Numbered from the stretch's first letter, positions 46,069 through 56,617 are shown. The stretch: DNA of 64,000 nt from Sphingobacterium sp. BN32 (GCF_030503615.1 NZ_CP129963.1:3472001-3536000), one strand, 5' to 3'. A program made the numbers and translations. Notes: generated by a model from the sequence alone, not told the origin.

Positions 46069-46103
46069 ATTATTCCCTCAATCAGCTTTATAGAACCGTT
46101 GGT

Positions 46104-46913
46104 ATGAGCAAACAGGCGGTGCATCAGCGCGCTGTTCGCCATTCCCGTTATCAGGTTCAATTCGCTGAGCTGATCGAAAAAGCGGATAAAGTGCGTAAGG
46201 AACATCCCGGTTGTGGGGTGGAAAAACTGTATTATATGCTCCGTCCGGATTTTGTGGGGAGAGATCGTTTCATAGAGACCATGATGTCTTTAGGATATCG
46301 ATTGAAGGTCAAGAAGAACTATCGCAGGACGACTCGCGGGCTTTCCACAGCCTACCCTAATCTGATCAATGGCTTGGTTGTAGGGACTCCCAATCAGGTT
46401 TGGCAATCGGACATCACCTACTTCTACGTGGGCGATAGGTTCTACTATGGAGTGTTCATTATCGACGTTTACACCAAAAAGATCGTTGGATATCAAGTAT
46501 CCAATCATATGCAGTCAACAGCTAATCTTAAGGCACTACGAATGGCCCTTAAGAATAACGGGGCACCCCAATATCATCATTCAGACCGAGGTGCCCAATA
46601 TCATGCGACAGCTTATCTGCAGCTGTTGAAAGAGAATAATTGCAGGGTGAGCATGGGCAAGAGTGCCCAGGACAATGCATACGCTGAGCGGATCAATGGA
46701 ACCATCAAGAATGAGTATCTGGATTATTGGAAGCCTAAGACGTTCGAAAGCTTAAAAAAAATGGTCAATAGAGCTGTCAAACAGTACAATAAACGAAGAC
46801 TGCACAACTCATTACATAGGATGTCGCCAGAGAGTTTCGAAGAAAAGTGGTTTAGGGAGATATTGTCTCCTAAACCACTAATAACTATATTTGATCAAGT
46901 TGATAAATTGTAA
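46104..46913 (+). CDS. IS3-family transposase OrfB (DDE integrase)
   Basis: The catalytic subunit has 269 residues from the first ATG; the same frame is open upstream to at least 46014 and would be joined to OrfA by frameshift. An N-terminal HTH_21 region precedes the integrase core with the DDE triad: Asp in WQSDITYFYVGD, Asp in HHSDRGAQYHA and Glu in AYAERINGTIKNEYL. LHNSLHRMSPESFEEKW is the usual family ending. All three acidic residues are present and there is no internal stop, so it should be active. Confidence 0.93.
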   Translation: MSKQAVHQRAVRHSRYQVQFAELIEKADKVRKEHPGCGVEKLYYMLRPDFVGRDRFIETMMSLGYRLKVKKNYRRTTRGLSTAYPNLINGLVVGTPNQVWQSDITYFYVGDRFYYGVFIIDVYTKKIVGYQVSNHMQSTANLKALRMALKNNGAPQYHHSDRGAQYHATAYLQLLKENNCRVSMGKSAQDNAYAERINGTIKNEYLDYWKPKTFESLKKMVNRAVKQYNKRRLHNSLHRMSPESFEEKWFREILSPKPLITIFDQVDKL

Positions 46914-46945
46914 AAACGGTCAACACTATTCAGGGACAGACAAAG

Positions 46946-46980
46946 GTCTATTGTCTAAAATCTAATGTCTAATCTCTAAA
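46946..46980 (-). repeat. dispersed TTAGATATTAGA-type intergenic repeat
   Basis: TCTATTGTCTAAAATCTAAT and following bases are the opposite orientation of the motif at 45388-45420. Before the IS insertion the two copies would have formed an inverted pair about 230 bp apart. Confidence 0.6.
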
Positions 46981-47095
46981 GAAAGCCTTCGGCTAATACT
47001 ATTTTAAAAATCAGCCTTTTACACAGCCATATTCCTAGTAATTGATAGGGTTAGAGGGCTTTTAAAAAAAATATCGATTTATTTACCACTTGTCT

Positions 47096-47126
47096 TTTGG
47101 TTTTAAGGAGATAAAACTTATTTTTG
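47096..47126 (+). promoter_or_regulatory. promoter of atpD-atpC
   Basis: TTTG (47096-47099), a 19-bp spacer and TATTTTTG (47119-47126) match the Bacteroidota TTTG/TAnnTTTG promoter in full. A 6-bp inverted repeat TGCATT/AATGCA follows at about 47125-47140, near the expected transcript start. The atpD ATG is 66 bp downstream. Confidence 0.65.
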
Positions 47127-47167
47127 CATTCCAAAATGCAGTGTGTAAAAAGCTGTATTAAAATTGA

Positions 47168-48694
<1,527 letters not shown>

Positions 48695-48695
48695 T

Positions 48696-48727
48696 ACTAG
48701 ATATTAGATAGTAGACATTAGATTTAA
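48696..48727 (+). repeat. dispersed TTAGATATTAGA-type intergenic repeat
   Basis: TACTAGATATTAGATAGTAG and the following ACATTAG belong to the same motif family as 45388 and 46946. It is the left flank of the hairpin between atpD and atpC. Confidence 0.6.
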
Positions 48728-48757
48728 GACTCTGTTCAAAAGAGTAGAGTCTTAAAT
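48722..48757 (+). terminator. hairpin between atpD and atpC, terminator-like
   Basis: ATTTAAGACTCT (48722-48733) pairs perfectly with AGAGTCTTAAAT (48746-48757) across 12 nt, followed by TGTTTTT. If it stops part of the transcripts, it would reduce epsilon relative to beta, matching the 1:3 subunit ratio. Confidence 0.55.
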
Positions 48758-48767
48758 TGTTTTTCAA

Positions 48768-48804
48768 AGTCTAATATCTTATATCTCAAATCTCATATCT
48801 AAAC
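48768..48804 (-). repeat. dispersed TTAGATATTAGA-type intergenic repeat
   Basis: AGTCTAATATCTTATATCTC and following bases are the inverted partner of the copy at 48696-48727. Together they extend the hairpin between atpD and atpC. Confidence 0.6.
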
Positions 48805-48808
48805 AACA

Positions 48809-49057
48809 ATGAATTTAACAATTATTACTCCAGACAAATTAGCTTACGAAGGTACAGTGACTGCTGTTACAGTTCCTGGATCTGCTGGTTCCTTTCAAAT
48901 TTTGAAGGACCACGCTGCTATTGTGTCTACGCTAGATGATGGCAAAGTCATTATTAAAAATAATAATGATGAACAAGTCATTATTATTAAAGGTGGTGTG
49001 GTTGAAGTAAAGGACAACAAAATCATCATTTTAGCGGAAGGAATTGCCGGAGAATAG
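48809..49057 (+). CDS. atpC: F-type ATP synthase subunit epsilon
   Basis: The 82-residue protein is only the N-terminal beta-sandwich of epsilon (MNLTIITPDKLAYEGTVTAV, VPGSAGSFQILKDHAAIVST, IIIKGGVVEVKDNKIIILAE in pieces). The usual C-terminal two-helix domain, which inhibits ATP hydrolysis, is absent. A short epsilon is known from several Bacteroidota. It connects F1 to the c-ring rotor. It is followed by a strong terminator at 49080. Confidence 0.93.
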   Translation: MNLTIITPDKLAYEGTVTAVTVPGSAGSFQILKDHAAIVSTLDDGKVIIKNNNDEQVIIIKGGVVEVKDNKIIILAEGIAGE

Positions 49058-49079
49058 ATAGATAAAAATAAAGATTTTG

Positions 49080-49117
49080 TAGCCCTTAAAACTTCAGGTT
49101 TTAAGGGCTATTTTTTT
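49080..49117 (+). terminator. intrinsic terminator after atpC
   Basis: A perfect 13-bp stem (49080-49092 with 49098-49110) around the loop TTCAG is followed by seven T residues. Confidence 0.93.
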
Positions 49118-49312
49118 GCTCATTATTTACAAGAACATTTGCCGTTTTCGGGATTTCAGGAAGAATTTCGAGCGTTTTTGCAAAAATTGAAGAAATTAAA
49201 AAACATACCGATTTTAATTTTAGTCTACTAACCTCAAAACTAAAATATAATAAATATTAAATTACATAAAATATAATTTTGTTGATTTATATTTATCGAA
49301 ATAATAAACTTA

Positions 49313-49360
49313 ATGAAAATACTTTATTTGCCTATTGTAAGAAATTTTAAATCGGAGTAA
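49313..49360 (+). CDS. possible branched-chain leader peptide
   Basis: A 15-codon frame encodes MKILYLPIVRNFKSE, in which five residues (I3, L4, L6, I8, V9) are branched-chain amino acids, the end products of the operon downstream. It starts about 30 nt after a predicted -7 element. There is no visible Shine-Dalgarno, which is normal here. Five of 15 is suggestive but could be chance in AT-rich sequence. Confidence 0.3.
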   Translation: MKILYLPIVRNFKSE

Positions 49361-49388
49361 CTTACAAAGTGATTAAATCACAGTAAGT
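49335..49388 (+). promoter_or_regulatory. mutually exclusive hairpins ahead of ilvE (attenuator-like)
   Basis: CTTACAA (49361-49367) can pair upstream with TTGTAAG (49335-49341), inside the leader-peptide codons for I-V-R. Alternatively, ACTTAC (49360-49365) can pair downstream with GTAAGT (49383-49388), enclosing a second stem GTGAT/ATCAC (49369-49381). The two folds exclude each other, and a ribosome stalled on the Ile/Val codons would favour the second. No U-tract follows, so control would be translational or by another route. Confidence 0.35.
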
Positions 49389-49434
49389 GTAAACCGGATA
49401 AATAGTTCGATTTAGGTAACAAAAAAAGAAGTGT

Positions 49435-50325
49435 ATGCAGTACTATAATCAAGACACCCTAATCTACTTAAACAACCGCTTTGTCAAAGCGAGCAGCGCC
49501 GGTGTTGACTTATTCGGTCAATCGCTACATTATGGCTATGGCGCATTCGAGGGATTGCGCGCATATAGCACACATAACGGCACACGCATCTTTAAGGCAG
49601 AAGAACACTACGAGCGATTGAAGAAATCATGTGAGGCAATCGGATTGCCTTATACATGGAATAATCGTGAGCTTATTGAGAAGACGTATGAACTATTGGA
49701 GGTTAACAACCTACGTTCGGCATACATCCGCCCATTGATCTATTCGGGATCCAATATGCACTTGACCTCAGCAACCTCGGCAAACATCATGATTGCTGCT
49801 TGGGAATGGGGACCTTATTTAGGACAGAACCTATTAAAAGTAAACATCTCAAAGATCGAGCGTCCGAATCCCAAATCCTTTCCTGTCGGAGCGAAAGTAT
49901 CCGGACAGTTTATCAACTCTATCCTAGCGACCAGCGATGCGATACAGCATGGTTTTGATGAGGCCTTATTGGTGGATCAGGAAGGCTTTGTCGCGCAAGC
50001 TTCGAGCGAGAACTTATTTATCGAGAAAGACTTTAAAATATACACCCCGCCATTGGGGAATATCTTCCCTGGGATTACACGCCAGACCGTTATTGATATC
50101 TGCAAAGGATTAAACTTTGATATCATCGAAAAGAGATTGTCTGTTCAAGACGTCTATGAAGCTGATAGCGCTTTCTTAAGTGGCACCGCAGCGGGCATTA
50201 TAGGAATAAATCAAGTAGACCAAGTTGTTTATCCGGAAGCATGGGAAGACAGCATTGGCGCATCTATCCAACGAAAATATAAAAACTTAGTATTAGAGCA
50301 AGAGAATTATGAAGTCATCATCTGA
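49435..50325 (+). CDS. ilvE: branched-chain amino acid aminotransferase
   Basis: The 296-residue class IV PLP aminotransferase has the catalytic Lys in [11 protein letters not shown], the phosphate-binding and substrate segments [10 protein letters not shown] and [11 protein letters not shown], and [14 protein letters not shown] plus [11 protein letters not shown] near the C terminus. It performs the last step of valine, leucine and isoleucine synthesis and the first of their breakdown. It is the first gene of the operon, and its 3' end overlaps ilvD by 17 bp. Length is normal for the family. Confidence 0.95.
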   Translation: MQYYNQDTLIYLNNRFVKASSAGVDLFGQSLHYGYGAFEGLRAYSTHNGTRIFKAEEHYERLKKSCEAIGLPYTWNNRELIEKTYELLEVNNLRSAYIRPLIYSGSNMHLTSATSANIMIAAWEWGPYLGQNLLKVNISKIERPNPKSFPVGAKVSGQFINSILATSDAIQHGFDEALLVDQEGFVAQASSENLFIEKDFKIYTPPLGNIFPGITRQTVIDICKGLNFDIIEKRLSVQDVYEADSAFLSGTAAGIIGINQVDQVVYPEAWEDSIGASIQRKYKNLVLEQENYEVII

Positions 50326-52009
50326 TAACGAAAAGGGAATCAACAAATACAGCAAGATCTTTACGCAAGATCAGACGCAACCAGCGGCGAAGGCTATGCT
50401 TTATGGTATCGGTTTGACCGATGCAGACATGGAGAAAGCACAAGTAGGTATTGCGAGTATGGGTTATGATGGGAACACCTGTAATATGCACCTGAATGAT
50501 TTGGCGAAAGTCGTCAAAAAAGGAATTTGGGAGAGCGACTTGGTGGGCCTGACCTTTGGAACAATTGGAGTGAGTGACGGGATGAGCAATGGTACGGACG
50601 GAATGCGCTATTCACTCGTTTCCCGCGATGTTATTGCAGATAGCATCGAAACGATCTGTGGCGGTCAATACTATGATGGAGTTGTTGCCATTCCTGGCTG
50701 TGACAAGAATATGCCTGGTGCGATTATGGCGATGGGTCGCTTAAACCGTCCTGCAATTATGGTATACGGCGGTACAATTGCCCCTGGCCATTATAAGGGT
50801 GAGGAACTGAACATTGTATCCGCATTCGAAGCTTTAGGAAAAAAGGTTGCAGGTACGATTTCCGATGAGGATTATGATGGGGTGATCAGACACACCTGTC
50901 CGGGCGCAGGCGCTTGCGGCGGTATGTATACAGCGAATACCATGGCTTCAGCAATCGAAGCGATGGGTATGAGCTTACCTTACTCCTCTTCTAACCCAGC
51001 GACATCGAAAGAAAAACAAGAAGAATGTTTAGAAGTCGGAAAGTACATCCGCATTCTATTAGAAAAAGATATTAAACCTTCGGACATCATGACGCGCAAA
51101 GCTTTCGAGAATGCAATGCGTACGATTGTTATTCTAGGTGGTTCAACAAATGCGGTATTGCACTTTATCGCGATGGGTAAATCTGTAGGGGTCGATATCT
51201 CGCCGGATGATTTCCAACGCATGTCGGACGAGACACCGGTATTAGCGGATTTCAAACCCTCAGGAAAGTATCTGATGCAAGATTTACATCAGTACGGCGG
51301 TATCCCTGCAGTGCTTCGCTATTTATTGGATGAAGGTTTGTTACATGGCGACTGCTTGACTGTAACGGGTAAGACGATGGCGGAAAACTTAGCGGATGTG
51401 AAGTCTATTATGGACTACAATCAGCCTATCATCCAGCCATTGGCAAAACCTATCAAAGCAACGGGACACTTACAGATTCTATACGGCAACTTAGCAGAGT
51501 TAGGTTCTGTTGCGAAGATATCGGGTAAGGAAGGTGAGAAATTTACGGGTCCTGCACGCGTATTTGACGGAGAACACGATTTAGTGGCAGGTGTATCGAC
51601 AGGCAGAATTAAGCCGGGCGATGTTATTGTCATCAAAAACGAAGGTCCTAAAGGGGCTCCCGGAATGCCGGAAATGTTGAAACCAACTTCGTTGATTATT
51701 GGCGCAGGCTTAGGCACATCCGTGGCATTGATTACTGACGGTCGCTTCTCTGGCGGAACACACGGATTCGTCGTTGGACATATCACACCTGAAGCATATG
51801 AAGGTGGATTGATTGGCCTGGTTCAGGATGATGACGTTATTGAAATCGACGCGGTAAACAATACAATTAACCTGAAAGTTTCGGACGAGGAAATCGCTAA
51901 ACGCCGTGAAAATTGGACACAGCCAGCGCTGAAAGTAACGAAAGGCGTTTTATACAAATACGCGAAGACGGTAGCAAACGCTTCAGAGGGTTGTGTGACA
52001 GATATGTAA
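50309..52009 (+). CDS. ilvD: dihydroxy-acid dehydratase
   Basis: The 566-residue Fe-S dehydratase converts 2,3-dihydroxy-isovalerate or -methylvalerate to the 2-keto acids. Cluster-binding Cys residues are seen in [10 protein letters not shown] and [17 protein letters not shown], and an early Cys in [26 protein letters not shown] near the C terminus is also conserved. The ATG lies within the end of ilvE (17-bp overlap), which implies translational coupling. The protein is full length and predicted to be active in the cytoplasm. Confidence 0.97.
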   Translation: MKSSSDNEKGINKYSKIFTQDQTQPAAKAMLYGIGLTDADMEKAQVGIASMGYDGNTCNMHLNDLAKVVKKGIWESDLVGLTFGTIGVSDGMSNGTDGMRYSLVSRDVIADSIETICGGQYYDGVVAIPGCDKNMPGAIMAMGRLNRPAIMVYGGTIAPGHYKGEELNIVSAFEALGKKVAGTISDEDYDGVIRHTCPGAGACGGMYTANTMASAIEAMGMSLPYSSSNPATSKEKQEECLEVGKYIRILLEKDIKPSDIMTRKAFENAMRTIVILGGSTNAVLHFIAMGKSVGVDISPDDFQRMSDETPVLADFKPSGKYLMQDLHQYGGIPAVLRYLLDEGLLHGDCLTVTGKTMAENLADVKSIMDYNQPIIQPLAKPIKATGHLQILYGNLAELGSVAKISGKEGEKFTGPARVFDGEHDLVAGVSTGRIKPGDVIVIKNEGPKGAPGMPEMLKPTSLIIGAGLGTSVALITDGRFSGGTHGFVVGHITPEAYEGGLIGLVQDDDVIEIDAVNNTINLKVSDEEIAKRRENWTQPALKVTKGVLYKYAKTVANASEGCVTDM

Positions 52010-52041
52010 TTAGATGTAAGATATTAGATCTGAGATATTAT
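52010..52041 (+). repeat. dispersed TTAGATATTAGA-type intergenic repeat
   Basis: TTAGATGTAAGATATTAGAT and the following CTGAGATATTAT begin at the base after the ilvD stop. They are the same motif family as the copies flanking the IS and between atpD and atpC. Confidence 0.55.
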
Positions 52042-52120
52042 AGCGGGTTTTATCACTATAGGTAATCGAGGAACAATATACACATCAAGACAATAGAATT
52101 TGAACATTAAATTTTAATAT

Positions 52121-52169
52121 ACATTGGGCAAATAGACAAGCAAGCTGTCTTATCTGAAAGGGCCAATGT
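52121..52169 (+). promoter_or_regulatory. nested stem-loop ahead of ilvB
   Basis: ACATTGG (52121-52127) pairs with CCAATGT (52163-52169), and inside it AGACA (52134-52138) pairs with TGTCT (52146-52150). It ends 16 nt before the ilvB ATG, so it could influence translation initiation. No leader peptide or U-tract was seen. Confidence 0.4.
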
Positions 52170-52185
52170 CTAAATTCAATAAATA

Positions 52186-53928
52186 ATGAGTACACTTGAA
52201 AAAACGGAAACTTTGGAAGCTACTACTATTGCGGCAAATACACAGATCAGTGGTTCGCAAGCGGTTTTAGAGGCCTTAATCCACGAGGGGGTGGATACCG
52301 TATTCGGGTATCCGGGTGGTGCAATTATGCCAATTTATGATGCATTGTATGATTACAATGATAAATTGAAGCATATTTTGGTGCGTCACGAACAGGGTGG
52401 AATTCATGCTGCACAAGGATACGCACGAACATCAGGACGTGTGGGTGTGGCTTTTGCAACAAGCGGTCCGGGCGCTACAAACCTAGTTACAGGTTTGGCG
52501 GATGCGATGATTGATAGCAATCCAGTGGTCTGTGTTACAGGTCAGGTATTTGCTTCATTGCTAGGGACAGATGCATTCCAGGAAACTGACGTGATTAACA
52601 TTACTACCCCGGTCACAAAGTGGAACTACCAGGTTACTGATGCTAATGAGATTCCAAGTGTACTAGCGAAAGCATTTTATATTGCTCGCACCGGACGTCC
52701 GGGGCCAGTATTAATTGATATTACCAAGAATGCGCAGTTGCAGCTTTTCGATTATGAAGGCTATGCTAAGTGCAATCATATCCGCTCTTACCGCCCTGCT
52801 CCTATTGTTCGTAAGGAATATGTAGAAGAAGCAGCGCGCGTAATCAATGCGGCAAAGAAACCATTCGTATTGTTTGGCCAGGGGGTTATCCTAGGTAAAG
52901 CCGAGGAGGAATTCCAGCGATTTATCGAAAAAAGCGGATTCCCTGCTGCGGCTACCGTGATGGGCTTAAGCGCCCTAGCAACTGACCACCCATTACATGT
53001 AGGAATGTTAGGGATGCATGGTAACTATGCGCCAAACGTGATGACGAATGAGTGCGACGTATTAATCGCTATCGGGATGCGTTTCGATGACCGTGTAACC
53101 GGTCGTTTAGACAAATATGCAAAACAGGCGAAAGTTATTCATTTAGATATCGACCCTGCGGAGATCGACAAGAATGTGAAAGCGGCAGTACCTGTTTGGG
53201 GGGACTGTAAAGAAACACTACCGATGTTGACTGCCTTATTAGACAAGGTGGATCATAGTGCGTGGTTACAGCAGTTCCGCGAGTTAGAAAAAGAGGAGAT
53301 CAAGGAAGTAATCCAAGAAGAACTTAATCCAACAACTGATGTCATGACCATGGGCGAAGTTGTTCGTGAGCTTAATGAGTTAACGGGTGGTAATGCTGTT
53401 ATTGTTACTGACGTTGGTCAGCATCAGATGGTAGCTTGTCGTTATGCGAAATACAACCTATCAAAATCGAGTGTTACTTCAGGAGGATTAGGAACAATGG
53501 GCTTCGGTTTGCCTGCAGCAATCGGTGCTTGGTATGGAGCTCCTGATCGTGATGTCATTGCGATCATCGGCGATGGCGGTATACAGATGACCATTCAAGA
53601 GCTTGGAACCATCATGCAGTTTGGTGCGAAAGTGAAGATCCTCATCTTAAACAATGAGTTTTTAGGAATGGTTCGCCAATGGCAGCAGTTGTTCCACGAC
53701 AAACGTTATTCCTTTGTGAATATCACGAGCCCTGACTTTGTTGCTGTAGCGAAAGGATATTATATCGACGGAAACAAAGTAGCGGAGCGTCAGCACTTGA
53801 AATCAGCATTAAAGACAATGCTAGAGCATGATGGCTCTTACCTATTGGAAGTGATGGTGGGGAAAGAGAACAACGTATTCCCGATGGTTGCACAAGGAAC
53901 GAGTGTTTCTGAAATCAGATTGAAGTAA
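52186..53928 (+). CDS. ilvB: acetolactate synthase, large (catalytic) subunit
   Basis: The 580-residue ThDP-dependent enzyme has an N-terminal pyrimidine-binding domain with the catalytic Glu in VRHEQGGIHAAQGYAR, a central FAD-type domain, and a C-terminal pyrophosphate domain. The latter carries the GDG-to-NN motif (IIGDGGIQMTIQEL to LILNNEFLGMV). It condenses two pyruvates, or pyruvate and 2-ketobutyrate, in the first common step. The preceding 176-bp gap is the largest in this half of the operon. ilvN follows after 1 bp. Confidence 0.97.
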   Translation: MSTLEKTETLEATTIAANTQISGSQAVLEALIHEGVDTVFGYPGGAIMPIYDALYDYNDKLKHILVRHEQGGIHAAQGYARTSGRVGVAFATSGPGATNLVTGLADAMIDSNPVVCVTGQVFASLLGTDAFQETDVINITTPVTKWNYQVTDANEIPSVLAKAFYIARTGRPGPVLIDITKNAQLQLFDYEGYAKCNHIRSYRPAPIVRKEYVEEAARVINAAKKPFVLFGQGVILGKAEEEFQRFIEKSGFPAAATVMGLSALATDHPLHVGMLGMHGNYAPNVMTNECDVLIAIGMRFDDRVTGRLDKYAKQAKVIHLDIDPAEIDKNVKAAVPVWGDCKETLPMLTALLDKVDHSAWLQQFRELEKEEIKEVIQEELNPTTDVMTMGEVVRELNELTGGNAVIVTDVGQHQMVACRYAKYNLSKSSVTSGGLGTMGFGLPAAIGAWYGAPDRDVIAIIGDGGIQMTIQELGTIMQFGAKVKILILNNEFLGMVRQWQQLFHDKRYSFVNITSPDFVAVAKGYYIDGNKVAERQHLKSALKTMLEHDGSYLLEVMVGKENNVFPMVAQGTSVSEIRLK

Positions 53929-53929
53929 A

Positions 53930-54520
53930 ATGGAAAAGCAAGAATATACAATAACTGTTTACACGGAAAATACTATCGGGATGATCGGCCGTATCACCGG
54001 GATCTTCTCGCGCCGTAAAATCAATATCGAAAGTTTAAACACCTCCCCTTCTGAGGTGGAAAATATACACCGCTTCACGATTCTAATTACAGAATCGGAA
54101 GAGGTTGTTCGCAAGCTATGCCGCCAGATTGAAAAACAAGTGGAAGTATTGAAAGCTTATTTCAATACGAACGATGAGTTAATCTGGCAAGAACAGGCTT
54201 TATATAAGGTTCCGGCAGATGTAATTGCTGAGAAAGCTTATGTTGAGCGTCTATTACGTCAATACGGTGCTAACGTTGTTGTTATCCGTAATGACTACAT
54301 CGTATTCGAAACAGCAGGACATCGTGAAGAGATCGACCGCCTAACGGAAGAACTTGGCAAGTATAAGCTTATCGAATTTGTGCGTGGCGCTCGTATCGCT
54401 ATCATTAAAGATAGCGCAGGCTTCCACAAGAAACTTAAGCAGTTCGAACGCGAAGAGCCGGCTCCGGAAATCGTTGAAAACGAGTTCTTGGATCAACGTG
54501 ATGATGTATTTACTATGTAA
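53930..54520 (+). CDS. ilvN: acetolactate synthase, small (regulatory) subunit
   Basis: The 196-residue protein has an N-terminal ACT domain (about 5-80: YTITVYTENTIGMIGRITGIF, shown in part, and RRKINIESLNTSPSE) that binds valine in this family. A C-terminal ALS regulatory domain follows (about 85-170: DVIAEKAYVERLLRQYGANV in part). It activates and gives feedback control to IlvB. It starts one base after the ilvB stop. The ACT glycine and the LNTSPSE turn are present, so valine inhibition is expected but not proven. Confidence 0.95.
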   Translation: MEKQEYTITVYTENTIGMIGRITGIFSRRKINIESLNTSPSEVENIHRFTILITESEEVVRKLCRQIEKQVEVLKAYFNTNDELIWQEQALYKVPADVIAEKAYVERLLRQYGANVVVIRNDYIVFETAGHREEIDRLTEELGKYKLIEFVRGARIAIIKDSAGFHKKLKQFEREEPAPEIVENEFLDQRDDVFTM

Positions 54521-54526
54521 GTTGGG

Positions 54527-55003
54527 ATGCAGATGGAAAATGTATTTAAATTCATATTCGAGAGTCGTCGTGCTTTCATCAAATTAATCGAAGAACTTAG
54601 CCTAGAACAATTGAACGAAGTGCCTGCGGGTTTTAATAATAATATCATATGGAACTTCGGACATATCGTTGTCAGCGCACAGACGCTGAGCTATACACGC
54701 ACGGGTATTAAAGAAGGTGTAAGCTGGGTAAAGTATGTGGATGCTTATGCAAAAGGCACGAAGCCCTCTTACTTTGTGGAGCAAGCAGAAGTCGACGAAT
54801 TGAAGGCATTAGCCCTATCGACTATCGAGGATATCGAAAATGATTACAAGGAAGGCGTATTCGATATTATTACAGCGTATGATACTGCTACCTATGGTGC
54901 GACGATGAATAACATCGAAGATGTATTAACGACCTCTATCGGTCATGACAATCTGCATTTTGGATATGCAGTAGCACAAAAACGTATAATCAACAATCAA
55001 TAA
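54527..55003 (+). CDS. DinB-family (DinB_2/YfiT-like) putative metalloprotein
   Basis: The 158-residue four-helix-bundle protein resembles DinB-like enzymes: FKFIFESRRAFIKLIEELS first helix, WNFGHIVVSAQTLSY with the first metal His, and GHDNLHFGYAVAQ with the His pair at the C terminus. Those His residues fit the usual three-His site, so metal binding is likely. Family members include bacillithiol- and mycothiol-dependent transferases and proteins of unknown role. It starts 6 bp after ilvN (Met3 at 54533 is an alternative start) and 36 bp before ilvC. Its link to branched-chain synthesis is unknown. Confidence 0.85.
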   Translation: MQMENVFKFIFESRRAFIKLIEELSLEQLNEVPAGFNNNIIWNFGHIVVSAQTLSYTRTGIKEGVSWVKYVDAYAKGTKPSYFVEQAEVDELKALALSTIEDIENDYKEGVFDIITAYDTATYGATMNNIEDVLTTSIGHDNLHFGYAVAQKRIINNQ

Positions 55004-55039
55004 TCAATCTAAAAAGAAAATATTTTAAACAGTACAGCA

Positions 55040-56521
55040 ATGGCAAATTATTTCAACACATTACCTCTTAGAGAGCAGTTAAACCAATTAGGTGTAGCAG
55101 AGTTTATGGATTCTTCGGAATTCAATGATGGCGTAAATGCTTTAAAAGGTAAAAAGATCGTAATCGTAGGATGTGGTGCTCAAGGCTTAAACCAAGGTTT
55201 AAACCTAAGAGATAGTGGTTTAGATGTATCTTATGCTTTACGTAAAGAAGCTATTGAACAAAAAAGAGATTCTTGGAAAAATGCAACGGATAACAACTTC
55301 AACGTAGGAACTTACGAGGAGCTTATCCCTACTGCTGACTTAGTAATCAACTTAACTCCAGATAAACAACATACCTCCGTAATCAATGCTGTAATGCCAT
55401 TGATGAAAGAAGGAGCTACCTTATCTTATTCGCACGGTTTCAATATCGTAGAAGAAGGTATGCAGATCCGTAAGGATATTACCGTTATCATGGTTGCACC
55501 AAAATGTCCAGGCTCTGAGGTTCGCGCAGAATACTTGAGAGGATTCGGAGTACCGACGCTAATTGCTGTTCACCCGGAGAATGATCCGCAAGGAAAAGGC
55601 TGGGCAGAAGCAAAAGCCTACTGTGTTGGAACAGGTGGCCACCGCGCGGGAGTCTTGAAATCATCTTTCGTAGCGGAAGTAAAATCAGACTTAATGGGCG
55701 AGCAAACTATCCTTTGTGGTTTATTGCAAACAGGCTCTATCCTTTCTTTCGACAAAATGGTCGAAAAAGGAATCGACGCTGGCTATGCAGCTAAACTTGT
55801 TCAATACGGTGTGGAAGTAATCACAGAAGCATTAAAGCATGGTGGTGTAAGCGGTATGTTCGATCGCTTGAGCAATCCGGCGAAAGTGAAAGCTTTCCAA
55901 TTATCGGAGGAATTGAAAGACATTATGCGTCCGTTATTCCAAAAGCACCAAGACGATATTATGTCAGGTCACTTCAGTAAAACGATGATGGAAGACTGGG
56001 CGAATGGCGATGCTAACCTATTGAAATGGAGAGCAGAAACTGGAGAGACCGCATTTGAAAAAACTGCCGCTGGCGATGTTAAAATCGACGAGCAAGAATA
56101 CTTTGACAACTACTTATTGATGTCTGCTTTTGTTCGTGCGGGAGTTGAATTAGCATTCGAAACGATGGTAGACGCGGGTATCAAACCAGAATCGGCATAC
56201 TACGAATCATTACACGAGACGCCATTGATCGCAAATACTATTGCTCGTAAGAAATTATTCGAGATGAACCGTGTTATCTCCGATACGGCAGAATACGGTT
56301 GTTACCTATTCGATCAGGCATGTAAACCGTTATTGAAGGATTTCATGAGCAAAATCGACACGGATGTTGTTGGTAAAAACTACAACGAAGGCAAAGACGG
56401 ATCGGTAGACAATATTACATTGGTTCAGGTTAATGAGCAATTACGTAATCACGAGGTTGAAGTAGTGGGTAGAAAATTGCGTAAAGCGATGACTGCCATG
56501 AAAGCTATTAAAACTATTTAA
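55040..56521 (+). CDS. ilvC: ketol-acid reductoisomerase, class II (long form)
   Basis: The 493-residue enzyme is of the long plant/E. coli-type class, with the NADPH-binding [20 protein letters not shown] (20 residues) near position 45. The C-terminal knotted domain is duplicated, with metal ligands in [16 protein letters not shown] (Asp, Glu) and later [15 protein letters not shown]. It isomerizes and reduces acetolactate or acetohydroxybutyrate. The gene is full length and strongly conserved. A 15-bp hairpin follows it before leuC. Confidence 0.97.
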   Translation: MANYFNTLPLREQLNQLGVAEFMDSSEFNDGVNALKGKKIVIVGCGAQGLNQGLNLRDSGLDVSYALRKEAIEQKRDSWKNATDNNFNVGTYEELIPTADLVINLTPDKQHTSVINAVMPLMKEGATLSYSHGFNIVEEGMQIRKDITVIMVAPKCPGSEVRAEYLRGFGVPTLIAVHPENDPQGKGWAEAKAYCVGTGGHRAGVLKSSFVAEVKSDLMGEQTILCGLLQTGSILSFDKMVEKGIDAGYAAKLVQYGVEVITEALKHGGVSGMFDRLSNPAKVKAFQLSEELKDIMRPLFQKHQDDIMSGHFSKTMMEDWANGDANLLKWRAETGETAFEKTAAGDVKIDEQEYFDNYLLMSAFVRAGVELAFETMVDAGIKPESAYYESLHETPLIANTIARKKLFEMNRVISDTAEYGCYLFDQACKPLLKDFMSKIDTDVVGKNYNEGKDGSVDNITLVQVNEQLRNHEVEVVGRKLRKAMTAMKAIKTI

Positions 56522-56546
56522 ATTTTTCGTAAATTAGATAGCTTTC

Positions 56547-56585
56547 AATGGGGTAAAATTAATAATCTCATAATTTTACCCCATT
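56547..56585 (+). terminator. 15-bp perfect hairpin between ilvC and leuC
   Basis: AATGGGGTAAAATTA (56547-56561) pairs perfectly with 56571-56585 across a 9-nt loop. There is no U-tract, so it may be a processing or attenuation element and not a complete terminator. leuC starts 32 bp further on. Confidence 0.5.
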
Positions 56586-56617
56586 TACAATTAAAACCAA
56601 ACAGTTCAATAAAAGAA

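Larger units (their letters stand above)
45627..46942 (+). mobile_element. complete IS3-family insertion sequence (1316 bp)
   Basis: The element has 25-bp imperfect terminal inverted repeats (45627-45651 and 46918-46942) that start TG and end CA, as in the IS3 family. It is flanked by the 3-bp direct repeat AAG (45624-45626 and 46943-46945), the target-site duplication. It encodes OrfA and OrfB with a frameshift arrangement and an intact DDE triad, so it looks recent and potentially active. It is inserted between genes and does not disrupt a coding region. Confidence 0.93.
49118..49434 (+). promoter_or_regulatory. 317-bp leader region of the ilv operon
   Basis: No full-size gene is present. 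The stretch is AT-rich up to about 49320. A -7-type element TAATTTTG lies at 49274-49281 without a -33 TTTG. It is followed by a possible leader peptide (49313-49360) and two competing hairpins (49335-49388) before the ilvE ATG. Confidence 0.5.

Noticed and set aside
45670-46913. Frameshifted, dead transposase
   Set aside because: The two frames are the normal IS3 arrangement with a -1 slip site, and the ends, the target duplication and the DDE residues are intact.
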